A DNA stretch of 64,000 nt from Leisingera sp. ANG-Vp (GTDB taxonomy: Bacteria > Pseudomonadota > Alphaproteobacteria > Rhodobacterales > Rhodobacteraceae). A model generated the notes under the pieces. It was not told where the DNA came from, did not search any database, and was given only the letters and a program-made list of their open reading frames with translations. Where the stretch lies: contig NZ_JWLD01000002.1 in assembly GCF_000813725.1 (NCBI RefSeq), forward strand, positions 186,001 to 250,000, given 5' to 3'. Shown here piece by piece: positions 53,570-62,648 of this stretch. Both the position numbers and the translations under genes were made by a program. Position 1 is the stretch's first letter; every line of letters begins with the position of its first letter.

Positions 53570-54835
53570 ATGAAAGACAATGAGAACATCCCCGCCATGA
53601 TGACGGAGCTTGGCAAACGTGCAAAGCAAGCGGCGCAGATCCTGGCCACAGCCAGTGCGGAACGCAAACATGCGGCGCTGATCGGCGCCGCTGAGGCGGT
53701 CTGGAGCCGCCGGGCTGAAATCATCGCGGAGAACGCCAAGGATCTGGAGTTCGGCCGGAACAAGGGTCTGTCCGACGCAATGATGGACCGGCTGATGCTG
53801 GACGAGGCCCGCATCCAGGGCATCGTCGACGGCCTGCGGGCGGTGGCTGAGCAGCGCGACCCGGTTGGCGAAGTGATGGAGGAGTGGGAACAGCCCACCG
53901 GCCTCAAGATCCAGCGCGTCCGCACTCCTCTGGGCGTGATTGGCGTGATCTATGAAAGCCGCCCGAATGTGACGGCCGATGCCGGCGCACTGTGCCTGAA
54001 ATCTGGCAATGCTGTGATCCTGCGCGGCGGCTCGGAAAGCTTCCATTCCTCGCAAGCCATCCATGCCTGCCTGGCAGAAGGATTGAAATCTGCGGGCCTG
54101 CCTGAAGATTCGGTGCAACTGGTGCCGACCCGTGACCGCGCAGCAGTGCAGGAACTGCTGACAATGACCGATTACGTTGACGTCATCGTGCCGCGCGGCG
54201 GCAAAGGGCTGGTCGGCCTGGTGCAGCGCGAGGCGCGTGTGCCGGTCTTTGCCCACCTCGAAGGTATCGTTCACATCTACCTCGACAAATCCGCCGATCC
54301 GCAGAAGGCGTTGGACGTCGTACTGAACGCCAAGACCCGCCGCACGGGCATCTGCGGCGCTGCCGAATGCCTGCTGATCCATCAGGACATCGCCGGCACA
54401 TTGGGCAAGGCTGTTCTGGAAGCGCTGTCGAGTGCCGGGGTCGAAATCCGTGCCGAGGCAGGATTGCCTGGCCCTGACGGCATGGCGGCGGCCAGCGACG
54501 CGGATTGGGGCAAGGAATACCTGGACTCGATCATCGCAGCCAAACAGGTTGCAAGCATTGATGAAGCGATTGAGCACATCCGCACCCATCACTCGCAGCA
54601 CACCGATTGCATCATCACCGAGGATGAGGCCGCAGTTCATAAATTCTTTGCTGAGCTCGATAGCGCTATCCTGATGCACAATGCTTCAACCCAGTTCGCC
54701 GACGGCGGCGAGTTCGGGATGGGGGCAGAGATTGGCATTGCTACCGGCAAGATGCACGCCCGCGGCCCGGTGGGCGCAACCCAGCTCACCAGCTTCAAAT
54801 ATCTGGTGCGCGGCAACGGAACCACCCGCGCCTGA
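53570..54835 (+). CDS. proA: Gamma-glutamyl phosphate reductase
   Basis: The 421-residue protein is an aldehyde dehydrogenase-fold enzyme. Key segments are [34 protein letters not shown] and the catalytic Cys in [13 protein letters not shown], with [15 protein letters not shown] near the end. It reduces glutamyl phosphate to the semialdehyde in proline synthesis. Length is as expected. It lies 76 bases after proB, in the same direction, and is followed by a strong terminator. Confidence 0.96.
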   Translation: MKDNENIPAMMTELGKRAKQAAQILATASAERKHAALIGAAEAVWSRRAEIIAENAKDLEFGRNKGLSDAMMDRLMLDEARIQGIVDGLRAVAEQRDPVGEVMEEWEQPTGLKIQRVRTPLGVIGVIYESRPNVTADAGALCLKSGNAVILRGGSESFHSSQAIHACLAEGLKSAGLPEDSVQLVPTRDRAAVQELLTMTDYVDVIVPRGGKGLVGLVQREARVPVFAHLEGIVHIYLDKSADPQKALDVVLNAKTRRTGICGAAECLLIHQDIAGTLGKAVLEALSSAGVEIRAEAGLPGPDGMAAASDADWGKEYLDSIIAAKQVASIDEAIEHIRTHHSQHTDCIITEDEAAVHKFFAELDSAILMHNASTQFADGGEFGMGAEIGIATGKMHARGPVGATQLTSFKYLVRGNGTTRA

Positions 54836-54849
54836 CTCCCAAAAATGCA

Positions 54850-54882
54850 AAACGCCGGGCAAGTAGCCCGGCGTTTCTTTGT
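54850..54882. terminator. Terminator between proA and convergent chpT
   Basis: AAACGCCGGGC pairs with GCCCGGCGTTT around AAGTA, followed by ctttgt. The symmetric A and T tracts allow action on both strands. Confidence 0.82.
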
Positions 54883-54896
54883 GCAAATTGCAGCGC

Positions 54897-55493
54897 TTAA
54901 AACTGCATCGTGATATTTTCAAGGTTCAGTTCCAGCCGCACGGTCCGGCCCGCTTCCTTGGCCGCCTCCGGCAGCAGCGCGAATTGGACCAGTGCGGGAG
55001 TAATCTCGGCGTTTGAACTTCCGCCGCTGACCCGCGCCCAAAGTTCATCATCGACCGTGACTTTGCGGCCTTCGCCGACCACGGTCCATTTGCTGTCGGC
55101 ACAGAAAATTTTGACCGTGCCGCCATAGGGCAGGGCCGATTCCAGGCACAGTGCGGACAGCAGTGCCAGACGCGCCTCGCTGCGGGTACAGCCCTCCAGC
55201 GGGGACCATTGATACTGGATGCGTCCGCCCTTGCTGACATCTTCAAGCACGGAAACCACCTCGGCCCGAGGTGTCTGCTGATTGCCGGCGGCGCCAAAGG
55301 CAATGCGGAAGAAGCGGATACGGGCATTGGCATTGGCGACGCTGTCGGAGATCAGTTCCAGTTCAGGTCCGGACATGCTGCCGGCCATGCCCAGCAGTTC
55401 CAGCCCGTTGTTGATGGCGCCGACGGGGCTGATCAGATCATGGCAGATCCGAGACCCTACCAAAGCGGCCAGATTGGCGTTATCTACACCCAT
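54897..55493 (-). CDS. chpT: Histidine phosphotransferase ChpT (CckA-CtrA relay)
   Basis: ATG 55493, with ggaggacg upstream, gives 198 residues; upstream in-frame codons extend into another gene. The N-terminal dimerisation and phosphotransfer helix contains LVGSRICHDLISPVGAINNG, with His18 as the phosphorylated residue. The rest is a degenerate GHKL-like domain without ATP-binding boxes, as known for ChpT. The protein passes phosphate from CckA to CtrA and CpdR, controlling cell cycle, motility and gene transfer agents in alphaproteobacteria. The divergent DUF3553 gene starts only 35 bases away. Confidence 0.85.
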   Translation of the reverse strand: MGVDNANLAALVGSRICHDLISPVGAINNGLELLGMAGSMSGPELELISDSVANANARIRFFRIAFGAAGNQQTPRAEVVSVLEDVSKGGRIQYQWSPLEGCTRSEARLALLSALCLESALPYGGTVKIFCADSKWTVVGEGRKVTVDDELWARVSGGSSNAEITPALVQFALLPEAAKEAGRTVRLELNLENITMQF

Positions 55494-55527
55494 AACTTTT
55501 ACGTCCTCCGAATTGGGCCACCCGCCA

Positions 55528-55710
55528 ATGAATGACCTCAACGCTATTCTAGCCCCCGGCATGTTTGTCCGGCACCCGGACCACCCCGAATGGGGCGTCG
55601 GCCAGGTGCAATCAAACGCAGGCGGCAAGATCACCGTGAATTTCCCCGATCAGGGAAAGCTTGTGATTGATGGAGCGCGCGTCTCCCTTATCCCCGTCTT
55701 TGAGCCATAA
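55528..55710 (+). CDS. DUF3553-domain small protein (60 aa)
   Basis: ATG 55528 (NDLNAILAPGMFVRHPDHPE) gives 60 residues, the normal length for DUF3553. The protein is a small SH3-like barrel, with WGVGQVQSNAGGKITVNF and GKLVIDGARVSLIPVF. Similar barrels sit in CarD/UvrD-type proteins that touch RNA polymerase or DNA. The function of the stand-alone form is unknown. The start is only 35 bases from that of chpT on the other strand, so the promoters overlap. Confidence 0.8.
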   Translation: MNDLNAILAPGMFVRHPDHPEWGVGQVQSNAGGKITVNFPDQGKLVIDGARVSLIPVFEP

Positions 55711-55816
55711 CGGTTTATGAAGGGTTAACGAACTCTTTCAAACTTACCTGAAATCTTGCGCTTTCTTTGCCGTATGGGCTAGTTGCGCGCAAGCCTGAAC
55801 CACGCAGAGTTACCGA

Positions 55817-56578
55817 ATGCAAGACCGTGCTCCGGAATTTTCCGTGAAAATAGCAGAAACCGAGGCTGAGCTGCAGGCTGCTCAGGCCTTGCGCTATGAC
55901 GTGTTTGTCCGGGAGCTTGGCGGCGGCGGCGACTTGGTTGACCACGACGCGGGGCTGGAACGCGACCGGTTTGATCCTTTCTTCGACCATATGCTGGTGA
56001 CAGATGAGACCGCCGGGCAGGTGGTTGGCGTATACCGGCTGCTGCGGAGTGACCAGGCTGCGAAGATCGGACAGTTCTATTCCGAAGATGAATATGACCT
56101 GTCGGTGCTGAAATCTTCGGGACGCAGGCTGCTTGAACTTGGGCGTTCCTGCCTGCACGCGGATTACCGCGGCGGCATGGCAATGTTTCACCTTTGGTCC
56201 GGCCTGGCGGCTTATGTCGAAGCACACGGGATCGACGTGTTGTTCGGGGTGGCAAGCTTTCATGGAACGAACCCCCAATCCCTGGCCAACCCGCTTGCAA
56301 TGCTTCACCATAACCACCTTGCGCCTTCCGAACTTCGGGTGCGGTCAAAATCGTTTCAAAATATGGACTTGGTGGACAAGGCTGACCTAGACCGGAAGCG
56401 TGCGATGGTTGAAACGCCAGCGCTGATCAAGGCCTACCTGAGGCTTGGCGGTTTTGTCGGTGAGGGTGCCTTTATCGATCACACATTCAACACCACAGAC
56501 GTTTGCCTCATTCTGGATACAGCACGGATGAATGAGCGCCAGCGCAAGATCTATGCGGGAGGCCGCGGCCGGGAATGA
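55817..56578 (+). CDS. olsB: Ornithine N-acyltransferase for ornithine-lipid synthesis
   Basis: The 253-residue protein belongs to the OlsB branch of the GNAT fold: AQALRYDVFVRELGGGG near the start, LLELGRSCLHADYRGG, LFGVASFHGTNPQSLANPL and VDKADLDRKRAM. It transfers a 3-hydroxyacyl chain from acyl carrier protein to ornithine, making lyso-ornithine lipid. The next gene, olsA, overlaps by 4 bases and completes the lipid. Ornithine lipids partly replace phospholipids when phosphate is scarce, a common trait of marine roseobacters. Confidence 0.9.
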   Translation: MQDRAPEFSVKIAETEAELQAAQALRYDVFVRELGGGGDLVDHDAGLERDRFDPFFDHMLVTDETAGQVVGVYRLLRSDQAAKIGQFYSEDEYDLSVLKSSGRRLLELGRSCLHADYRGGMAMFHLWSGLAAYVEAHGIDVLFGVASFHGTNPQSLANPLAMLHHNHLAPSELRVRSKSFQNMDLVDKADLDRKRAMVETPALIKAYLRLGGFVGEGAFIDHTFNTTDVCLILDTARMNERQRKIYAGGRGRE

Positions 56579-57405
56579 GCATGAGCTGGCAAAGCGAGGA
56601 GGCGCCGGATCCGGCCCGGATCACGCCTGCGGGGTGGGTGCTGGTGGTCGTGCGCGGGCTGCCTCTGGCAATTCTCGTCTTTGGCGGGCTCCTGGTTTTG
56701 CTGGCAGCCCGGCTGATCGAGCGGCCTCTTTTCGGTTTGCAGCGCCCGGTAACCCCGTTCATCACCCAGTTCGTTTGCCGCAACGCATTCCGCATTATGG
56801 GGATCGCTTACAAGACTCGCGGAAGCCTGATGCGGGAACGCGGTCCTGTGGTGGCCAACCATTCCTCCTGGCTGGACATCTTTGCGCTGAATGCGCGCAA
56901 GCGGATCTACTTTGTTTCCAAGGCCGAGGTGGCCAAGTGGCCGGGGATCGGTTGGCTGGCACGTGCAACTGGCACAGTGTTCATCGAACGCAATCCCAAG
57001 AAGGCCAGGGAGCAAGCGGAACTGTTTGAGCAAAGGCTGGGCGCAGGCCATAAGCTGTTGTTCTTTCCTGAGGGAACTTCAACCGATGGATTGAGAGTTC
57101 TGCGTTTTAAAACAACACTCTTTGCCGCTTTCTTTACGGAGCGTCTGCGCAATTCCCTGCATGTTCAGCCGGTGTCGGTGGTTTATCATCCGCCCCAAGG
57201 CGCTCCGCACCGTTTCTATGGCTGGTGGGGCGACATGGATTTCGGGCCGCACCTCCTTAAGGTCTTGGGCACTCTACGCCAGGGCTCGGTGGAACTCATC
57301 TACCACCCGCCTTTGAAAGTGGCGGACTTTCCGGACCGCAAGGCCCTGGCAGCGCGGGCAGAGGAACTGGTCCGTGCCGGCCACGAAGAGGCTTTGAAAG
57401 CCTGA
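56575..57405 (+). CDS. olsA: Lyso-ornithine lipid O-acyltransferase
   Basis: The 276-residue protein starts in an ATGA overlap with olsB. A membrane segment lies at about 18-42 (GWVLVVVRGLPLAILVFGGL). The PlsC-type acyltransferase motifs follow: VVANHSSWLDIFAL (the HX4D box), GTVFIERNPKKAR, FPEGTSTDGLRVL and VQPVSVVYHPP. It adds the ester-linked chain to lyso-ornithine lipid. Other PlsC members make phosphatidic acid, but the coupling with olsB makes the OlsA role very likely. Confidence 0.9.
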   Translation: MSMSWQSEEAPDPARITPAGWVLVVVRGLPLAILVFGGLLVLLAARLIERPLFGLQRPVTPFITQFVCRNAFRIMGIAYKTRGSLMRERGPVVANHSSWLDIFALNARKRIYFVSKAEVAKWPGIGWLARATGTVFIERNPKKAREQAELFEQRLGAGHKLLFFPEGTSTDGLRVLRFKTTLFAAFFTERLRNSLHVQPVSVVYHPPQGAPHRFYGWWGDMDFGPHLLKVLGTLRQGSVELIYHPPLKVADFPDRKALAARAEELVRAGHEEALKA

Positions 57406-57442
57406 AAACACAAGCTGAAGCGCAATTTCAGCTGTTCGGCCC

Positions 57443-57471
57443 TTGCCACGCTCCCGGAACTGATCTATAGG
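57443..57471 (+). promoter_or_regulatory. Candidate promoter for rpsB-tsf
   Basis: TTGCCA (57443-57448) and TATAGG (57466-57471) are spaced 17 bases apart. The leader of about 120 bases before rpsB contains a GC-rich hairpin (AACCCGC/GCGGGGTT), compatible with S2 feedback control. Confidence 0.5.
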
Positions 57472-57593
57472 CGCGCCTACGAACCCGCAGGCGGGGTTTG
57501 GCCTGATCAGGGGAGACATCCCTGACGGACCCCCGGTTGGAGCTTTTGCTCTGAACCCCCGCCGAGGATAGAAACCGGAAAGGAAAGAATAGC

Positions 57594-58367
57594 ATGGCTC
57601 TTCCCGAGTTCACCATGCGTCAGCTGCTGGAAGCTGGCGTTCACTTCGGCCACCAGACTCAGCGCTGGAACCCGCGCATGTCGCCGTTCATCTACGGCTC
57701 GCGCAACGGCATCCACATCATGGACCTCACCCAGACTGTTCCGATGCTGGACCAGGCTCTGCAGGTTGTCCGTGACACCGTTGCCAAAGGCGGCCGCGTC
57801 CTGTTCGTCGGCACCAAGCGCCAGGCCGCAGGCCCGATCGCAGAAGCAGCGGAAAAATCGGCTCAGTACTACATGAACCACCGCTGGCTGGGCGGCACCC
57901 TGACCAACTGGAAAACCGTTTCCCAGTCGATCAACCGCCTGAAGGAAATCGACGAGAAGATGACCGGCGGCGCCGAAGGCCTGACCAAGAAAGAGCGTCT
58001 GGGCATGGAGCGTGACCAGGAGAAGCTGCAAGCCTCCCTGGGCGGTATCCGCGAAATGGGCGGCGTGCCGGACCTGCTGTTCGTCATCGACGTGAAAAAA
58101 GAAGCACTGGCCATCGCCGAAGCCAAGAAACTGGGTATCCCGGTTGTGGCTGTTGTCGACACCAACTGCTCCCCCGACGGCGTTGACTTCATCATCCCGG
58201 GCAACGACGACGCATCGCGCGCCATCTCGCTGTACTGCGACCTGGTGGCCCGTGCGGCTCTGGACGGCATGTCGGCTCAGCTGGGCGCCGCCGGCGTTGA
58301 CCTGGGCGCGCTGGAAGAAGCACCGGCAGAAGAAGCCGTTGCTGAAGAAGCAGCCGCTGACGCCTGA
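57594..58367 (+). CDS. rpsB: 30S ribosomal protein S2
   Basis: The 257-residue protein shows [52 protein letters not shown] and [20 protein letters not shown], all S2 hallmarks. The C-terminus is an acidic Ala/Glu-rich tail. S2 joins the 30S subunit late and binds S1. It is in the usual operon with tsf, with an attenuator-like hairpin between the two genes. Confidence 0.97.
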   Translation: MALPEFTMRQLLEAGVHFGHQTQRWNPRMSPFIYGSRNGIHIMDLTQTVPMLDQALQVVRDTVAKGGRVLFVGTKRQAAGPIAEAAEKSAQYYMNHRWLGGTLTNWKTVSQSINRLKEIDEKMTGGAEGLTKKERLGMERDQEKLQASLGGIREMGGVPDLLFVIDVKKEALAIAEAKKLGIPVVAVVDTNCSPDGVDFIIPGNDDASRAISLYCDLVARAALDGMSAQLGAAGVDLGALEEAPAEEAVAEEAAADA

Positions 58368-58393
58368 TCCGTCCTGTCACGGAAATGACATGC

Positions 58394-58427
58394 GGGGCAG
58401 GGTACCACCTGCCCCATATCTGTTTTT
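58394..58427 (+). terminator. Attenuator-like hairpin between rpsB and tsf
   Basis: GGGGCAGG (58394-58401) pairs with CCTGCCCC (58408-58415), followed by atatctgttttt. It probably reduces read-through into tsf, as is usual for this operon. Confidence 0.6.
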
Positions 58428-58446
58428 GAATTGAGGAGAGCCTAAG

Positions 58447-59322
58447 ATGGCAATCACTGCAGCAATGGTGAAAGAACTGCGCGAATCCACCGGCGCAGGC
58501 ATGATGGACGCAAAAAAAGCACTGGTCGAAAACGACGGCAACATGGAAGCCGCTGTTGACTGGCTGCGCACCAAAGGCCTGGCGAAAGCTGCCAAGAAAT
58601 CCGGCCGCACCGCCGCTGAAGGCCTGGTTGCCGTTGTTGTCGAAGGCGGCAAAGGCGTTGCTGTCGAGGTGAACTCCGAGACCGACTTCGTTGCGAAGAA
58701 CGGCGAATTCCAGGAAATGGTTGCAGGCATCGCCAAAGCAGCTCTGGGCGCCGCTGACGTTGAAGCTCTGGCAGCAGCCGACCTGGGCGGCAAAACCGTT
58801 GCAGACACCCTGACCGACAAGATCGCCACCATCGGCGAGAACATGTCGCTGCGCCGCATGGCTCAGATCGAAGGTGAGACCGTCGTGTCCTACGTCCACA
58901 ACGCAGCCACCGCAGGCATGGGCAAGATCGGCGTTCTGGTTGCCATGAATGGCGGCGACGAAGCCTTCGGCAAGCAGGTTGCGATGCACATTGCAGCCGT
59001 GAACCCGGCAGCTCTGTCCGAAGCTGACCTGGACGCAGCCGTGGTTGAGAAAGAAAAGCAAGTCCAGATGGACATCGCCCGTGAATCCGGCAAGCCGGAG
59101 CAGGTCATCGAGAAGATGATCGTCGGCCGAATGAAGAAGTTCGTTGCGGAATCGACCCTGCTGAACCAGCAGTTCGTTGTGAACCCGGACCTGACCGTGG
59201 AAGCAGCTGCCAAGGAAGCCGGCGCCACCATAACCGGCTTTGTCCGCGTGGAAGTCGGCGAAGGCATCGAAGTCGAGAAAGAAGACTTTGCGGCAGAAGT
59301 GGCGAAGGCCGCTCAGGGCTGA
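58447..59322 (+). CDS. tsf: Elongation factor Ts
   Basis: The 291-residue protein has the UBA-like start ([20 protein letters not shown]) and the TDFVAKN core with CDFVA-like sequence replaced by [13 protein letters not shown]. The dimerisation region lies around 150-220. EF-Ts exchanges GDP for GTP on EF-Tu. Length matches other alphaproteobacterial Ts proteins. A ribosome binding site (gaggagagcc) precedes the ATG and a strong terminator follows. Confidence 0.97.
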   Translation: MAITAAMVKELRESTGAGMMDAKKALVENDGNMEAAVDWLRTKGLAKAAKKSGRTAAEGLVAVVVEGGKGVAVEVNSETDFVAKNGEFQEMVAGIAKAALGAADVEALAAADLGGKTVADTLTDKIATIGENMSLRRMAQIEGETVVSYVHNAATAGMGKIGVLVAMNGGDEAFGKQVAMHIAAVNPAALSEADLDAAVVEKEKQVQMDIARESGKPEQVIEKMIVGRMKKFVAESTLLNQQFVVNPDLTVEAAAKEAGATITGFVRVEVGEGIEVEKEDFAAEVAKAAQG

Positions 59323-59347
59323 TCTGCCCCTTTGCATTCTGTTATCG

Positions 59348-59378
59348 AAACCGGCGGGAGTTCCCGCCGGTTTTTTTG
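59348..59378 (+). terminator. Terminator after tsf
   Basis: AACCGGCGGGA pairs with TCCCGCCGGTT across a short loop and is followed by seven T. Confidence 0.88.
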
Positions 59379-59835
59379 TGCGCGCATTGCCAGCTAGGGA
59401 CAGGTGATTGCCTAGGCTCCCGAGTCGGGCAGGCCTTGTGACTTGAGTTCCGGATTCGGTGTGCCAGGAAGGTTGAGAGGCGAGGGGCCCCACTGATGGG
59501 GATGGGTGGGACCCCTCTGGTATCTGGAATAGGCGCGGATCAATACGCGCCTATCCCCGACCAGGTAGGAGAGCCTTGTAATCGCAAGGGTCGATACCCA
59601 AAGTTCCTTGGCCAAAGCCACCACTCACGGAACATGTGCAACATGCAGCGGATTAAACTCAGGCGGTAGTATAGAATTCCTTACCTTTTTTGACGCTGTT
59701 TGGCGTCTGCTGATTAGCGCTGATTTACAGTTCGCCACCGGCGGAAAGTCCGCATAACGCACATCGTAAAAAGGTAATTATTTGCAGTATCTTACCCGGC
59801 GTTCCTTGCATTTTTCCGCCGGAGTTGCGGGGAAA
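59379..59835. other. Intergenic region with strong hairpins, no convincing gene
   Basis: Two stem-loops stand out: GAGGGGCCCCAC with GTGGGACCCCTC (59482-59493 and 59506-59517, 11 of 12 paired), and ATAGGCGCG with CGCGCCTAT (59529-59537 and 59546-59554, perfect). A minus-strand frame of 70 codons (59412-59624) covers them but has no clear family or ribosome binding site. The region could hold a structured RNA or the remnant of a mobile sequence. Confidence 0.45.
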
Positions 59836-60591
59836 TCAGGCGTCTACCACATACATTTGGTTGTGGAGCGCTGCTTTCAAAACAGCCTGGGCCGTTGTCT
59901 CGACAGAGAGGGATTCCCGGGCAAGCCTGAGGTGTTTTTCGATCGTTGCCGGGGTCAGGCCCATCAGCAAGGCAATGTCTTGCGTGGTCTTGCCGTCACC
60001 GACCCATTGGAGAACTTCACGCTGCCGTTTGGTCAGGCTGCGGTTGGGGGCAGTATAGGGCAGGGTGAGGATCTTCAGATGCGCAACATTGTTCATCAGC
60101 ACGATGTCTTCACCGCGCTCTTCCCAAAGTGCATCAACTTCGTCCTGGGTCATACCTGGCTGGGCAGCCAGGGAAATCGCTCCCTTGTACCGTTTGGAAG
60201 CGGAGTAAAAGCTCACGGTGTAACCCGCGTTCATGTCCAGCTTCTGATTGAACTCATGAACTTTTTTGGCTTGCGGAGTCAGGGTATCGCTTGCCGCCAT
60301 ATCCTGTACAATGCGCCAGCTGCCTGCACCTTCGTTCTCCAAAGCCCAGCGGAGCATCGGTGCATGGAAATAGAGTCCTTGGTGCAGGAAGCCGTTCAGA
60401 TACTCACTTTCATGATTGGAGAGAATGACAAAGTCATCCGGATCCCCCAACGAGGTCTCGGTTTTGTACCGGGTGTAGCCGTAGATCAGTCTGTCGAAGC
60501 CGAATTCTGCCATTTGCTGGACATGGCCGTGCCAAAGCTGTTCGAGGCTTTCGGCGCCGCAAACGAAATGCAGGTACTTTTTAACTTTCAT
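59836..60591 (-). CDS. LuxR-family regulator with autoinducer-binding-type domain
   Basis: ATG 60591 gives 251 residues; the longer in-frame start at 60666 lies in aroQ. The N-terminal half (about 8-165) has the LuxR ligand-domain pattern, with FDRLIYGYTRYKTET, SEYLNGFLHQGLYFHAPMLR and an aromatic SFYSASKRYKGAISLA strand. The C-terminal GerE-type helix-turn-helix spans about 190-240 (LTKRQREVLQWVGDGKTTQD, TPATIEKHLRLA). No luxI synthase gene is adjacent, so it would be a solo or use signals made elsewhere. Its start overlaps the aroQ stop by 4 bases. Confidence 0.85.
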   Translation of the reverse strand: MKVKKYLHFVCGAESLEQLWHGHVQQMAEFGFDRLIYGYTRYKTETSLGDPDDFVILSNHESEYLNGFLHQGLYFHAPMLRWALENEGAGSWRIVQDMAASDTLTPQAKKVHEFNQKLDMNAGYTVSFYSASKRYKGAISLAAQPGMTQDEVDALWEERGEDIVLMNNVAHLKILTLPYTAPNRSLTKRQREVLQWVGDGKTTQDIALLMGLTPATIEKHLRLARESLSVETTAQAVLKAALHNQMYVVDA

Positions 60592-61037
60592 GCTTTTCCG
60601 GCCTCTTTCAGATGTGCCGCCAGCGCATCCAGTGCCAGCAGGTATCCCTGGGCGCCAAATCCGCAAATCTGCCCTAGTGCTGCCTTGGCGATGAAGGAGC
60701 TGTGCCGGAACGGCTCACGCGCGTGAATATTCGAAAGATGCACCTCAACGGCCGGAACCTCGACAGAAATGAGTGCATCCATAAGGGCAATGGATGTATG
60801 GGTATACGCGCCGGCATTCAGGACAATCCCCTGATGGCGGCCTTTGGCGGCGTGAATCGCATCGATCATCACGCCTTCATGGTTTGACTGCAGGCATTCG
60901 ACCTCATAGCCCAGCGTCTTGCCGTGGGCCGCACAGGACTGCTCAACCATCTCCAGCGTGACCGAGCCGTAGACCTCCGGCTGGCGGGTTCCCAGCAGGT
61001 TCAGGTTCGGTCCGTTCAAAACCAGAATACTTGGCAT
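60588..61037 (-). CDS. aroQ: 3-dehydroquinate dehydratase, type II
   Basis: The 149-residue protein begins ILVLNGPNLNLLGTRQPEVYG, where Tyr23 is the catalytic base of the type II enzyme. It continues with QSNHEGVMIDAIH, VLNAGAYTHTSIAL and EVHLSNIHAREPFRHSS. It carries out the third step of the shikimate pathway as a dodecamer. The stop overlaps the start of the luxR gene, so aroQ is the first gene of a two-gene operon. Its ribosome binding site (gaggaaaa) is well placed. Confidence 0.93.
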   Translation of the reverse strand: MPSILVLNGPNLNLLGTRQPEVYGSVTLEMVEQSCAAHGKTLGYEVECLQSNHEGVMIDAIHAAKGRHQGIVLNAGAYTHTSIALMDALISVEVPAVEVHLSNIHAREPFRHSSFIAKAALGQICGFGAQGYLLALDALAAHLKEAGKA

Positions 61038-61376
61038 CGGCAGTTTTCCTCACAGTGTCTGTTCTTGAACTTCTAAGGCAAATTCACTCCGAAAGCGAAT
61101 ACCCAAAGACGCGTAAAACCGAAAAACCGGTTTTGAGGTAAATAATGACGCAGTTCAGCCGTGGCTGTGCAGGAGGCTGACAAAAAAGTGATTTTTCATC
61201 GGTTTGCTCCGATTAATTCAGAAGAGCTTTCCGCTTTCGGAAAAAGAATTTAATTAACCCGGGCAGGCCGCAATTCAGTTTTTTGCCAAACAGCACGCCG
61301 GCGCTCATTCTTCTCGACCTTCGCTGCCAAGCGGATCATGATACCGAAGATGTTCAGGTTACATTCCGGGGCAAAC
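61038..61376. promoter_or_regulatory. AT-rich divergent intergenic region with a lux-box-like repeat
   Basis: No gene is seen. AAAACCG (61115-61121) and CGGTTTT (61128-61134) form a 20-bp inverted repeat with a six-base centre, the size of a lux box, 78 bases upstream of aroQ on the minus strand. The region also serves the divergent hydrolase gene. Confidence 0.45.
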
Positions 61377-62588
61377 ATGGATTCTGCACGTCTTGACCGC
61401 ATTCGCTCCTGGCAACGCCGGTACGTGGATGAGCGTAAGTATGCGGGCAGCGCACTGATGATCCGGCATGGCGGTGAAGAGATCTATTTTCATTCCGCCG
61501 GTCTGCGCAATATCGAGGAAAACCTGCCGTTTTCCCGCGACACGCTTGTCAGGTTCTACTCGATGACCAAGCCAGTGACGTCGGTGGCCCTGATGATTCT
61601 TCTGGAACGCGGATTGCTGCATCTGGATGCGCCTGTCAGCGAGTTCCTTCCCGAGTTCAATGGAATTCAGGCGTTGGTGCCAGGGGCAGAAACAATTGAG
61701 CAAACCGAACCCAGCCGCCCTCCAACGCTGCACCAGCTGCTAACCCACACCAGCGGGCTGAGCTATTCGTTCAATCCCGGTGTTTTGCCATTGGCCATGA
61801 ATGAAACGGGTATTTTGTTCAGGCCTGACCAAGGTGAGCTGGCGCCGATGGTTGGGCAGCTGGCAGAGCTGCCGCTGGCGTTTCAGCCCGGCAGCCGCTG
61901 GGAATATTCGGTAGCGACGGACGTGCTCGGCCGGGTGGCCGAGGTGGTGTCCGGAAAATCCTTGGGCAGCTTTTTTGCGGAAGAAATCCTGGAGCCGCTT
62001 GGCATGAAGGAAACGGGTTTCCAACTCCCGTGCAGGGCAGGGAACCGCTTTGCGTCGCTCTATACTCCGCTGGCAGGCGATGCGATGGAACTTAACTCTG
62101 CTGAGACCGGGGCCGAAAGCCTGCGTCTGACAGACAGCTATCGAGTCAGTTCTTTTGCGAAGGTTCAGATGCATTCTGGCGGTGGCGGGCTGGTGGGCAC
62201 AATTGATGACTATATGCGGTTTTCAGAGATGCTGCGGCGCCGCGGCGCCTATGACGGAGGGTTCATCATCAGCCCGCAAATTGTTGATTTCATGATGACT
62301 AATCACTTGCCTGGTGACATTTCCTCAATGGGGCCGCAAAGTTTTGCGGAGCAGCCGATGGAAGGAATGGGGTTTGGTCTAGGCGGTGCTGTCGTGCTGG
62401 ATCCGGCACGGGCCCGCTGTCCGGGTTCGGTTGGGGATTTCAGCTGGGGCGGCATTGCTTCGACCTTTTTCTGGATCGACAGGCAGTTGGACCTGTCGGT
62501 CGTGTTTTTGACCCAGCTGGCCCCGTCAAGCTCATATCCGTCACGCCCGGAACTCAAGGCTTTGGTTCACGGCGCCGTGACGGCATGA
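61377..62588 (+). CDS. Serine hydrolase, beta-lactamase class C/EstB family
   Basis: ATG 61377 is preferred (403 residues); ATG 61338 would add 13 residues. The class C fold shows the nucleophile motif SMTK in VRFYSMTKPVTSVALM (SxxK), the YSVATDVLG segment supplying the catalytic Tyr, and HSGGGGLVGTIDDYMRF in place of the KTG box. No signal peptide is present, so this is likely a cytoplasmic esterase or transesterase and not a penicillin-degrading beta-lactamase. The C-terminus has FGLGGAVVLDP and FSWGGIASTFFWID, typical of EstB-like enzymes. The substrate is unknown. Confidence 0.87.
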   Translation: MDSARLDRIRSWQRRYVDERKYAGSALMIRHGGEEIYFHSAGLRNIEENLPFSRDTLVRFYSMTKPVTSVALMILLERGLLHLDAPVSEFLPEFNGIQALVPGAETIEQTEPSRPPTLHQLLTHTSGLSYSFNPGVLPLAMNETGILFRPDQGELAPMVGQLAELPLAFQPGSRWEYSVATDVLGRVAEVVSGKSLGSFFAEEILEPLGMKETGFQLPCRAGNRFASLYTPLAGDAMELNSAETGAESLRLTDSYRVSSFAKVQMHSGGGGLVGTIDDYMRFSEMLRRRGAYDGGFIISPQIVDFMMTNHLPGDISSMGPQSFAEQPMEGMGFGLGGAVVLDPARARCPGSVGDFSWGGIASTFFWIDRQLDLSVVFLTQLAPSSSYPSRPELKALVHGAVTA

Positions 62589-62648
62589 TTTCCAACTCCG
62601 GCGCATCGGTTTAAGATGGGCAGCCTGTAATTGAGGAAAGCCGGCCGG

